Source: CAVUUN01 sp964421755
Lineage (GTDB): Bacteria > Acidobacteriota > UBA6911 > RPQK01
Length of the DNA: 6,046 nt
Reading direction: 5' to 3'
NCBI GenBank assembly: GCA_964421755.1
Contig: CAYQYP010000359.1
Location: 1 to 6,046 of the forward strand
Both the position numbers and the translations under genes were made by a program. Below, in pieces: positions 1 through 5,921 of this stretch. The notes below the pieces were generated by a model. It made no database searches, was not told where the DNA came from, and saw only the letters and a list, made by a program, of their open reading frames with translations. The stretch's first letter is position 1; each line of letters starts with the position of its first letter.

Positions 1-748
1 CCAGCAGCTGGCGGCTGGTCAATGGCCGGGCGAAGACCCGATCGGCAAGAGACTGGCCGTGGAGGAATCACGGAGCGCACTCACGTGGCGGACAATCGTC
101 GGCGTCGTCAGCAACGTGAAACAGAGCGGCTGGACGGAGGAACCCGACAACGAAGTGTATCTCCCCTTTGCCCAATCCTCGTATCTGTCGAACGATGCCG
201 CCCACTTCTCCGGCATGACCTTGCTCATCCGCACGGCTATTGATCCGCTGACGATATTGAATAGCGTCCAGGAAGCCGTCTGGAGCGTGAACGGACGAGC
301 CCCCGTTTCCAACATGACGACGTTGGAGCAGGTGGTTGCCAATTGCGTCTGGCAGCCCCGCTTCAATCTGATTCTGATCGGTTTGTTCGGATGCCTGGCG
401 TTGTTGCTCTGCGCAGTCGGCATCTACGGGGTGATGGCTTACGCCGTGACTCAGCGGACACGCGAAATCGGCATTCGTATAGCTTTGGGAGCGAAACGAA
501 CCGATGTTTTCCGTTTCGTTTTGCGAGACGGAATCAGACTGGCGAGTATCGGCATCGTTCTCGGGCTCGGCGGCGGCCTCGCGCTTACCCGCCTGCTGGT
601 GGACTTGCTCTACGAGGTGAAGCCAGCCGATCCGCTGACGTTCTTGACCGTCTCGCTCTTCCTCGCGGCTGTTGCTCTCCTGGCCTGCTGGGTGCCGGCC
701 CGACGCGCCGCGAATGTCGATCCCATCATAGCGCTCAGGCAGGAGTAA
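1..748 (+). CDS. ABC transporter permease, MacB/FtsX family (5'-truncated, C-terminal part)
   Basis: The frame is open from the first bases of the window (in-frame codons from position 2), so the gene starts upstream. A GTG at 59 is only an internal valine. The first visible residues read QQLAAGQWPGEDPIGKRLAV, followed by WRTIVGVVSNV and EVYLPFAQ. This is the usual end of a MacB-type periplasmic core domain, where W-P-G-E-D-P-I-G-K is a family hallmark. The FtsX domain follows: a membrane segment at about 365-445, the cytoplasmic loop TQRTREIGIRIALGA (about 449-493), a second segment at about 527-601, a third at about 635-697, and the closing PARRAANVDPIIALRQE. From the family, it is the inner-membrane subunit working with a separate ATPase, in efflux or lipoprotein/envelope transport; the substrate cannot be told. 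Acidobacteria carry many long two-module permeases ending like this, and this is probably one, but the N-terminal half is not visible. It converges on the next gene. Confidence 0.93.
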   Translation, partial: QQLAAGQWPGEDPIGKRLAVEESRSALTWRTIVGVVSNVKQSGWTEEPDNEVYLPFAQSSYLSNDAAHFSGMTLLIRTAIDPLTILNSVQEAVWSVNGRAPVSNMTTLEQVVANCVWQPRFNLILIGLFGCLALLLCAVGIYGVMAYAVTQRTREIGIRIALGAKRTDVFRFVLRDGIRLASIGIVLGLGGGLALTRLLVDLLYEVKPADPLTFLTVSLFLAAVALLACWVPARRAANVDPIIALRQE

Positions 749-762
749 CGAGCCAAACCCGA

Positions 763-2685
763 CTACCGTCGCGGCAACCGGGGATCGAGGAGGTACGCCT
801 GTTCCTCTTGCTGCGCCGCTTCTTCGAGTCTTCCCTGGGAGCGCAGGGCGTGGGCAAGTTCCAACCGTGCCGCTCCATTGTGCGGCTCAATCTGTACCAG
901 TCGGAAGAATGCCGATTCGGCCTCCCTCCAATTGCCTGCTTCGGCAAGCAGCCGGCCGAGATTCCGCCATCCCGCCGCGTAATCCGGCCTCGTCCTGGTA
1001 ACTTCTCTGACTTCCCGGACCGCCTCCTCCGTGCGGCCAGTCATCCGGTAAAGACCGGCCAGGTTGTTTCTTGACCTGTAATCCGTAGGAAATTGTCTCA
1101 GAAGTTGCTTCAACTGCCTCTCCGCTTCACCGGCATCTTGGAGTTTGATCAGTAGCCCCGCGTATCGCGCTCGCGCCATGGGGTTATCGGGCTGCTCCTT
1201 AACCGCGACCTCGTAAGCCTTTCGAGCCGCCCCGAAATTCCCGACCAGCTCTAAGGCCCATGCTTCGAGGTAAGCGATCCCGTGTATCTCGGCAGCGGCC
1301 GCCCGGAGCTGTGTGAGGTCCTGGAATACGGATGGATAGGCGCCAACGTTCGAGAGTTGATTCAGGATTTGGTGGTACTGCTCAAAGGCGGCTATGCGGT
1401 CTTTCGGGTCCACCAGAGCTCCCGTCTTGGCCGTCGGTTTAGCGGACCCGGTGTTGAGGTATCCAAGAGTCAACAGTTTTCGCAGGGTCTCGGGGTCGGT
1501 TTGTCCCGGGATTGCTTGTTGGTTGCCATCCTGGTCTCGCTCGACGAGATCACGGAGTCGCTTGTCATATTCCCTGGCAATCTCCGATCGCTCGGGGTAA
1601 AGATTCCTGAGCTCTTCCGGATCTGCGCCGAGGTCGTACAGCTCGGGCTTCGGGGCGTCAATGTACTTGTAGCGCCTCAGACGGAGACTCTTCAGAGGGC
1701 TCCATCCGAAATGCAGCTGCGGCACGTAACTCTCGGAATACAGAGCGGCTTCGGGGACTGGTTTGTTCAAGAGCAGAGGATTCAGGTCGCGCCCCTGAAT
1801 GGACGGCGGGGCATCTATCCGCAGCCTGCCGAGGATCGTGGGCGTCAAGTCAACCAGTGAGACCTGGTGCGCGACCCTTGCACCGCGCTTGCCGTGGGAT
1901 CCGGCCGGACGAATGATCAGCGGGACATGGAGGGTGGAATCGTAGACGAAAAATCCGTGCCCTGCCTCTCCGTGATCCCCCAACGATTCCCCGTGGTCAC
2001 TGGTCAGGATGATGTCCGTCTTGTCCAACAGGTTTGTCTCTCTCAGGAAGGCGTCGATCTCGCCGAGGCTCTCGTCAACCCGCGACACTTCCTTGTCATA
2101 TCCCTCGGGACGCGGCATGTGAGGATCGTAGAAGTGAACGAAGGCAAAGAAAGTCTGATCCTGATTGTCGCCTAGCCATCGAAGAAACCGTGCGGTCACT
2201 TCGGGTGCGGAACGCTGCAGGTCCGTGGACGCAGCCACATTGTCGATCGACGTCGCGAACGTCTCATCGAAAGTATCGAATCCCTGAGAGACACCGAATT
2301 CAGCCGCCAGCACGTATGATCCGATAAAAGCGGCGGTTCGGTATTTGCGGGCGTGCAGAACCTCGGCCACCGTCGTCTGCTCCGGGTCCATGCGAAAACC
2401 GGCATTTTCGCGGACTCCGTGTCGCGTGGGAAGCAGGCCGGTCAGCATCGTCGCGTGAGCCGGGAGAGTCAAGGGATACTCAGAGAACGCCTGTTCGAAA
2501 AGGAACCCTTCGGAAGCCCACCTGTCGAAGTGAGGAGTGCGGTTACTTTCGTATCCGTAACAGCTCAGGCGGTCCGCTCTGAGTGTGTCGACACTGATCA
2601 GAATGAGGTTCCTTGCCTCCAGCGGGGGCAGAAACAACCAGATCCAGAGATGCAGGCTTTCAATCAGGAAGGTCAGTGTGCCCAT
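763..2685 (-). CDS. Sulfatase/alkaline-phosphatase-fold hydrolase with C-terminal TPR repeats
   Basis: 640 residues from the ATG at 2685. A hydrophobic N-terminus (residues 4-23) suggests a signal peptide or membrane anchor, although its n-region lacks basic residues. The sulfatase-fold domain spans about 26-410: LILISVDTLRADRLSCYGYE (metal-ligand D33), PLTLPAHATMLTG (71-83), HFYDPHMP (184-191), SDHGESLGDHGEAGHG (229-244; D230/H231 and H243 as probable metal ligands) and ELYDLGADPEELRNL (348-362). At the nucleophile position the usual C/S-x-P-x-R is T73-L-P-A-H77. Formylglycine cannot form there, so classical sulfatase activity is doubtful; a Thr-dependent phospho- or other ester hydrolase or transferase is equally possible. 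About 465-637 is helical TPR sequence (for example A-L-E-L-V-G-N-F-G-A-A-R-K-A-Y-E), with roughly five repeats. The reading frame stays open upstream to 2994, but that would overlap the divergent gene. The ATG at 2685 has only a weak Shine-Dalgarno (CAGG), so the exact start is uncertain. The stop lies 14 nt from the convergent permease. Confidence 0.9.
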   Translation of the reverse strand: MGTLTFLIESLHLWIWLFLPPLEARNLILISVDTLRADRLSCYGYESNRTPHFDRWASEGFLFEQAFSEYPLTLPAHATMLTGLLPTRHGVRENAGFRMDPEQTTVAEVLHARKYRTAAFIGSYVLAAEFGVSQGFDTFDETFATSIDNVAASTDLQRSAPEVTARFLRWLGDNQDQTFFAFVHFYDPHMPRPEGYDKEVSRVDESLGEIDAFLRETNLLDKTDIILTSDHGESLGDHGEAGHGFFVYDSTLHVPLIIRPAGSHGKRGARVAHQVSLVDLTPTILGRLRIDAPPSIQGRDLNPLLLNKPVPEAALYSESYVPQLHFGWSPLKSLRLRRYKYIDAPKPELYDLGADPEELRNLYPERSEIAREYDKRLRDLVERDQDGNQQAIPGQTDPETLRKLLTLGYLNTGSAKPTAKTGALVDPKDRIAAFEQYHQILNQLSNVGAYPSVFQDLTQLRAAAAEIHGIAYLEAWALELVGNFGAARKAYEVAVKEQPDNPMARARYAGLLIKLQDAGEAERQLKQLLRQFPTDYRSRNNLAGLYRMTGRTEEAVREVREVTRTRPDYAAGWRNLGRLLAEAGNWREAESAFFRLVQIEPHNGAARLELAHALRSQGRLEEAAQQEEQAYLLDPRLPRR

Positions 2686-2802
2686 CAGCCTGGAAAGAAT
2701 AACATCTTGGGCCGGGGCAGCGTCGAGTTGTAAGAGCTTCTGCAAAGCATCGGTTTTCGTCCGTACCAGGATCGTCTGAGACGGGACTCGCTCCGATGGT
2801 CC

Positions 2803-2832
2803 TTGACTTCCGGTTCCGACCGTCCATATGCT
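2803..2832 (+). promoter_or_regulatory. Candidate sigma70-like promoter of the beta-helix gene
   Basis: TTGACT (2803-2808, five of six matches to the -35 consensus) and TATGCT (2827-2832, four of six to the -10 consensus) are separated by 18 nt. They sit just upstream of the strong ribosome binding site, implying a leader of roughly 17 nt. The site lies inside the 170-nt divergent region shared with the sulfatase-fold gene. It was found by eye only, and sigma factor use in this lineage is unknown. Confidence 0.4.
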
Positions 2833-2845
2833 TCGCCGGCGGTTT

Positions 2846-2852
2846 AGGAGGT
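2846..2852 (+). promoter_or_regulatory. Ribosome binding site that fixes the beta-helix start
   Basis: AGGAGGT is a full match to the anti-Shine-Dalgarno and ends 3 nt before the ATG at 2856. It decides against the upstream in-frame ATG at 2796, which would add 20 residues before an obvious signal peptide. Confidence 0.8.
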
Positions 2853-2855
2853 CGT

Positions 2856-4418
2856 ATGAAGAAGAAATCTCGGCCGGTGATCTTTCTCTTTGCTGTCGGC
2901 CTGCTCTCTTGCGCGGTTTTCGGACGGGACTATTATCTGAGCCCGCAAGGCAGCGACGAGGCCGCCGGCACCAAATCCCGGCCCTGGAAAACACTCGATC
3001 GCATCAATCGAATCGATCTGCAGTTTGGCGATCGTCTCTTGCTGGAGAGCGGGAAGTCTTTCACCGGAACCCTGAAATTGGACACCAAGGACTCCGGCTC
3101 ACACCCTCGACCCGTCGTGATCACCTCCACGGGCACCGAAAGGGCAACCATCCAGGCAGGAGACGGCACCGCGATCCTCTTTCAGTCGGTCGCCCATGTC
3201 ATTGTCAGGAACCTGAACTGCATCGGCTCGGGCCGCAAAGCGGGGAATAAGTCGTCCGGTATCATGCTGTCCGGAACAGAAGGCATCGAAATCGATCAGG
3301 TGGATGTGAGCGGATTCCGGAGCTCCGGGGTCCAGATGAGTGGAGTTACGCAGGTGAGCGTTACCCGCGTGCATGCCTTCGAGAATGGCTTCGCCGGCAT
3401 CAGCTCCGATGGCGAGATGTCCAAGGACATTTACGTGGCATACTGCCTCGCTGAGAATAACCCGGGCGACCCGACGATCCTCGACAATCACAGCGGCAAC
3501 GGCATCGTGATCGGGAAGGTCTCAAAAGCGCTGATCGAGTATTGCGAGGCGCGCTACAACGGCTGGGACATGCCTCGCAAGGGGAACGGGCCGGTCGGGA
3601 TCTGGACCTGGCACGCCGACCAGGTGGTGATCCAGTACTGCGTGTCGCACCACAACCGAAGCACCGGAACCGACGGCGGCGGATTTGATTTCGACGGAGG
3701 AGTGACCAACTCCATCCTGCAGTACAACTACTCGCACGATAACCACGGGTCCGGATACCTGATCTGCCAATACGACGGCGCAGCGCCTTTTCGCGGAAAC
3801 ACCGTCCGGTACAACATCAGCCAGGACGACGGACTGACCAACCACAACGCCGGAATCTACGTCTGGGTCGGCGGCGCGAATATGGAGAGCACCGACTGCT
3901 ACAACAACACGATCTTCAACAGCAAAGGAGCGGCTGTCGGCTTCGGGGTCGACAAGCGATATGCTGACCAGCTTCCCAAGATGACGTTCCGGAACAACAT
4001 CTTCGTCACCGGCGAAGCCCAGATCGAAGGAGGTGCGGAAAAGGGCGTCTTCCAAGGGAACATCTACTGGGCCATGGGGGACGGAGGCTTCCTGGTCGAC
4101 GGGCACAAGAGCTTTGACGAGTGGGTGGCGGCAACCGGGCAGGAGAAGCTCAACGGGAAAGTGGTCGGCAGATACGCCGATCCGCTGCTCCAGAAAGACG
4201 GCACCGGGCTTCTCACGGATCCCAGGCAGTTGCCGGGGCTCCCTGAGTACCGGGTGTTGCCAGGTTCACCGGCGGTCGATTCCGGCCTGAACCTCAAACA
4301 GCTTTTCGGGCTCGATCCCGGGCCTAAAGACTTTTACGGCAATGCCTTGCCGGCGGGGACCAGCTTCGATATCGGTGCCCATGAGTATTCGCCTGTAAGC
4401 GTGCTGACTTCGAAGTAG
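2856..4418 (+). CDS. Secreted right-handed parallel beta-helix (pectate-lyase-like) protein
   Basis: 520 residues from the ATG at 2856. The signal peptide is MKKKSRPVIFLFAVGLLSCAVFG, with cleavage probably near residue 23. LLSC at 16-19 is only a poor lipobox, so a lipoprotein is less likely. The mature N-terminus, RDYYLSPQGSDEAAGTKSRPW (24-44), is the classic entry of secreted beta-helix proteins. Residues about 60-405 show repeating coils with the PbH1 pattern (SGIMLSG.EGIEIDQVDVSG, NGIVIGKVSKALIEYCEARYN, GIWTWHADQVVIQYCVSHHN, NSILQYNYSHDNHGSG, GNTVRYNISQDDG, YNNTIFNS). The tail LPGSPAVDSG (468-477) ... DFYGN (492-496) ... DIGAHEY (505-511) is the common C-terminal cap. From the family, these are extracellular or periplasmic polysaccharide lyases, hydrolases or epimerases, but many are unassigned. 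No catalytic set could be picked out, so the substrate is unknown. The length is full and the gene looks intact. It is divergent from the sulfatase-fold gene, which may hint at joint work on a polysaccharide. Confidence 0.88.
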   Translation: MKKKSRPVIFLFAVGLLSCAVFGRDYYLSPQGSDEAAGTKSRPWKTLDRINRIDLQFGDRLLLESGKSFTGTLKLDTKDSGSHPRPVVITSTGTERATIQAGDGTAILFQSVAHVIVRNLNCIGSGRKAGNKSSGIMLSGTEGIEIDQVDVSGFRSSGVQMSGVTQVSVTRVHAFENGFAGISSDGEMSKDIYVAYCLAENNPGDPTILDNHSGNGIVIGKVSKALIEYCEARYNGWDMPRKGNGPVGIWTWHADQVVIQYCVSHHNRSTGTDGGGFDFDGGVTNSILQYNYSHDNHGSGYLICQYDGAAPFRGNTVRYNISQDDGLTNHNAGIYVWVGGANMESTDCYNNTIFNSKGAAVGFGVDKRYADQLPKMTFRNNIFVTGEAQIEGGAEKGVFQGNIYWAMGDGGFLVDGHKSFDEWVAATGQEKLNGKVVGRYADPLLQKDGTGLLTDPRQLPGLPEYRVLPGSPAVDSGLNLKQLFGLDPGPKDFYGNALPAGTSFDIGAHEYSPVSVLTSK

Positions 4419-4562
4419 ACCTGGGACGCATTCTCACAACTCTACGGCTGCTTTTCCGTCCAGATGCGCGCACGCGGCTGCGAGGGTTGCGAGGGTGTTG
4501 AGAAAGGTTACGTGTCTGTGAACAGCCAATGGGACAGTGCGAGCCTCGTGTGGATGGGCGAG
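4419..4562. other. Intergenic spacer after the beta-helix gene
   Basis: No supportable gene and no clear intrinsic terminator were seen. Short open frames here are GC-rich shadows without a ribosome binding site or recognisable protein. The only local structure is a 9-bp tandem duplication. The heptamer ATGGGCG (4554-4560), next to the palindromic element, reappears inverted at 5004-5010. Confidence 0.6.
4479..4496. repeat. 9-bp tandem duplication
   Basis: TGCGAGGGT occurs twice with no gap (4479-4487 and 4488-4496). Two copies only; probably replication slippage or part of the repeat-rich spacer. Confidence 0.75.
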
Positions 4563-4586
4563 ATCGAATGGAGCCGCGCACGAGAG
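4563..4586 (+). repeat. Outer inverted repeat, left copy
   Basis: 24 bp, an exact reverse complement of 4963-4986. The 17-nt stretch ATCGAATGGAGCCGCGC opens it. Its last base is shared with the start of the adjacent hairpin arm. Confidence 0.9.
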
Positions 4587-4700
4587 CGAGCGAAGCGAGC
4601 GAGAGTAAGCGGACCACCTGACTCGCTCCGCTGCTTCGTGTTTAATGTCTCGACTTAGCGAATGATTGGAGGTCCGCTTACTCTCGTTCGCTTCGCTCGC
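4586..4700. repeat. Left-arm hairpin: 30-bp inverted repeat with 55-nt loop
   Basis: 4586-4615 and 4671-4700 are reverse complements at 29 of 30 positions. The arms carry GAGAGTAAGCGGACC / GGTCCGCTTACTCTC next to GCGAGCGAAGCGA-type low-complexity sequence. The loop (4616-4670) continues with weaker pairing (TCGCT / AGCGA near 4623 and 4657). There is no U-tract, so it is not a simple intrinsic terminator. The matching place in the right arm has no such hairpin. Confidence 0.85.
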
Positions 4701-4715
4701 TTTCAAGGGTGTCGA

Positions 4716-4954
4716 AAAGTTCTTAAGGCCTGAAAGGCCGGCACATAATAGCCCAGGGCGACGCGTGCTTTTCGCTTAGCCCTGGGTCAACACGACCTCG
4801 ACCGCGAAGCCCTGTGAGGGCGTAAGATCCTGATAATGTTGCCGTTCTTGCGCCCTTTCAGGGCTGTCTCCGCCTCTACCTTAGACCCAGGGCTGCGCAC
4901 AAAGCGCGTCGCCCTGGGCTAATATGTCCCGGCCTTTCAGGCCTTAAGAACTTT
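4716..4954. repeat. Long inner inverted repeat (two REP-like units facing each other)
   Basis: 4716-4765 and 4905-4954 are reverse complements at 48 of 50 positions, and 4778-4788 with 4884-4894 at 11 of 11, separated by a short diverged stretch. Each arm holds two small hairpins of its own: GGCCTGAAAGGCC, and the CCCAGGG ... CCCTGGG pair around GCGACGCG. Units built from GGCCTGAAAGGCC and a CCCAGGGC hairpin resemble palindromic extragenic repeats that I recall from other GC-rich environmental bacteria; that resemblance is from memory and was not searched. Confidence 0.85.
4808..4865. repeat. Central hairpin of the palindromic element
   Basis: 4808-4826 and 4847-4865 pair at 16 of 19 positions, plus one possible G-U, around a 20-nt loop (4827-4846). 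The arms, GCCCTGTGAGGGC and (on the minus strand) GCCCTGAAAGGGC, are variants of the GGCCTGAAAGGCC core in the flanking arms, so the element is built from one recurring mini-palindrome. Confidence 0.75.
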
Positions 4955-4962
4955 CTCGGCCT

Positions 4963-4986
4963 CTCTCGTGCGCGGCTCCATTCGAT
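4963..4986 (-). repeat. Outer inverted repeat, right copy
   Basis: Exact 24-bp reverse complement of 4563-4586. Outside it, CGCCCAT at 5004-5010 mirrors ATGGGCG at 4554-4560, so the ancestral repeat may have reached further out, with the left side having lost about 15 nt. Confidence 0.9.
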
Positions 4987-5166
4987 GCCCTCGGCACGAC
5001 ATCCGCCCATAACAAGTCCGTCAATATCCGTGGGCCGAACGCACTTCTCCAATCTTATTCAACACCGCGTGTGCGGCCTCACGTGGGTTGCCCGAGCACG
5101 GCGTGAGAAATGTGGGATCGGCGGGGCTTGACTGCTGTCAAGCCCCTTGGCGAAGCGGGCAACGTT
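4987..5166. other. Intergenic spacer right of the palindromic element
   Basis: No gene was recognised. It holds the outer heptamer CGCCCAT (5004-5010) and a nested stem-loop at 5087-5163 that includes the probable terminator hairpin of the minus-strand gene. Nothing else stands out. Confidence 0.55.
5123..5146 (-). terminator. Probable terminator hairpin of the secreted-protein gene
   Basis: A perfect 10-bp stem, GGGGCTTGAC / GTCAAGCCCC, with a TGCT tetraloop (AGCA on the minus strand). It begins about 20 nt past the stop codon of the minus-strand gene. No T-run follows on either strand, so it may be a U-less terminator or an RNA 3'-end stabiliser. A second 8-bp pair, GTTGCCCG (5087-5094) with CGGGCAAC (5156-5163), encloses it. 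Confidence 0.5.
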
Positions 5167-5856
5167 CTACAGCTCGGGCTTTCCCTCGAATTTCATCTTG
5201 TCTGTCTTCATCCGGTAATAAACTTTGTATCCGGAGATATCGGTCCGGAACGAGATCCACTTCTCTTGACCGGTGAACAGGCTCTCGCCCTTCTCGTTGG
5301 TCCGCGGAAAGATCAGGGAGGCATTCGTCCTGCTCTGATTTGGAGCCAGATATTCGACTGGGCTGACAATCACCTTGTTGGAAGACTCCAACCTGGTGTC
5401 TCGGAAGTTGGCAAGTGAGGCATTGAGCAGAAAGTTGTGGATGCGTCTGACTTCCATGGCCGAGGGCGGGTCGACCGAGAATTCAATCTGGAGAGCGATG
5501 CGGTTCTGCGGATCGCCAGGAGCATCTACCAGTTCACGGATCTTGGCCTCCGGCGGAGCCCCGGCCGGGTTCTTGAGCAACTGGAGACGCGTGAAAGCCA
5601 TTCGGATCGGCTTCGCGGAAAGAAAACGAAAACGGAAGGTCACTTTCTGCTCCCGTTCTCCCCTTCCCCCGGTTTCGATCATGCCGAGGTTGGTCACATC
5701 CCCAAAACTGTTCCCAAACGCCCACGGGGATTTTGTGAGGACCGAGGCGCATTCCTTCTCATCCCAGGCTGTAAACGGCTTTCCTTCCCATGAATCTGCA
5801 GCGAGCAGACACACGGCGGAAGCGATAAGGACGACAACGCACAATTGTGGTTTCAT
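5167..5856 (-). CDS. Secreted protein of unknown function, acidobacterial type
   Basis: 229 residues from the ATG at 5856, which has a GGAGC Shine-Dalgarno (5861-5865) 4 nt upstream. The GTG at 5871 would add only five residues and is less likely. The N-terminus is a signal peptide (MKPQLCVVVLIASAVCLLAA, cleavage near A20/D21). The mature protein begins DSWEGKPFTAWDEKECASVLTKSPWA (21-46). I associate this W..K......W..KE...VL..SPWA opening with small exported acidobacterial proteins of unnamed function. The middle (71-130) is a beta-rich stretch, KVTFRFRFLSAKPIRMAFTRL followed by a proline-rich turn. The C-terminal part (160-229) has alternating strands ending DISGYKVYYRMKTDKMKFEGKPEL, which reads like an immunoglobulin-like or lipocalin-sized beta domain, but no fold can be assigned. 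No catalytic motif is visible. It follows a TPR gene on the same strand after 65 nt, so the two are probably co-transcribed. Confidence 0.85.
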   Translation of the reverse strand: MKPQLCVVVLIASAVCLLAADSWEGKPFTAWDEKECASVLTKSPWAFGNSFGDVTNLGMIETGGRGEREQKVTFRFRFLSAKPIRMAFTRLQLLKNPAGAPPEAKIRELVDAPGDPQNRIALQIEFSVDPPSAMEVRRIHNFLLNASLANFRDTRLESSNKVIVSPVEYLAPNQSRTNASLIFPRTNEKGESLFTGQEKWISFRTDISGYKVYYRMKTDKMKFEGKPEL

Positions 5857-5860
5857 AGCA

Positions 5861-5865
5861 GCTCC
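5861..5865 (-). promoter_or_regulatory. Ribosome binding site that fixes the secreted-protein start
   Basis: GGAGC on the minus strand, 4 nt before the ATG at 5856. It supports the ATG over the in-frame GTG at 5871. Confidence 0.6.
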
Positions 5866-5921
5866 GAACACTATCAGACTCCGTGAAACGGCTGTAGTAA
5901 ATTCGGCCGGGACCTCGGCGG

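Larger units (their letters stand above)
4563..4986. mobile_element. Composite nested-palindrome element (REP/MITE-like, no coding capacity)
   Basis: This 424-bp block is bounded by an exact 24-bp inverted repeat (4563-4586 and 4963-4986; ends ATCGAATGG / CCATTCGAT). Inside it are, in order, a 29/30-bp hairpin in the left arm only, a long inner inverted repeat (4716-4788 with 4884-4954) and a central hairpin (4808-4865). No open frame in it looks like a protein. It fills the gap between two convergent genes, where palindromic extragenic repeats usually sit. The block is consistent with a non-autonomous element mobilised in trans, or with clustered REP units spread by a RAYT-type (Y1) transposase. 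No transposase is present here and no clear target-site duplication was found. The inverted repeats are seen directly; the mobile nature is inferred. Confidence 0.6.

Noticed and set aside
59..61. GTG as start of the permease
   Set aside because: The frame and family-typical sequence (WPGEDPIGK) continue upstream to the window edge, so this GTG is an internal valine.
343..1074. 243-codon plus-strand open frame
   Set aside because: It overlaps the permease in another frame and then runs antisense to the TPR part of the sulfatase-fold gene. It is Arg/Pro/Ser-rich and matches no protein pattern.
1282..1860. 192-codon plus-strand open frame
   Set aside because: It is antisense to the sulfatase-fold gene, whose conserved motifs clearly mark the coding strand.
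2796..2855. Upstream ATG extending the beta-helix protein by 20 residues
   Set aside because: The AGGAGGT site and the textbook signal peptide both point to the ATG at 2856, and the upstream ATG overlaps the promoter candidate.
3522..4106. 194-codon minus-strand open frame, rich in Val/Asp
   Set aside because: It is a mirror of the beta-helix gene; the V/D/A-rich composition is typical of the antisense of GC-rich coding sequence.
4434..4706. Open frames of 64-97 codons within the palindromic region
   Set aside because: They arise from the GC-rich repeats, have no ribosome binding site and give low-complexity Arg/Ser/Ala sequences.
4563..4986. CRISPR array, retron or attachment site as explanation of the repeats
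   Set aside because: The repeats are inverted and nested rather than evenly spaced direct repeats. No cas, reverse transcriptase, integrase or tRNA gene is nearby.
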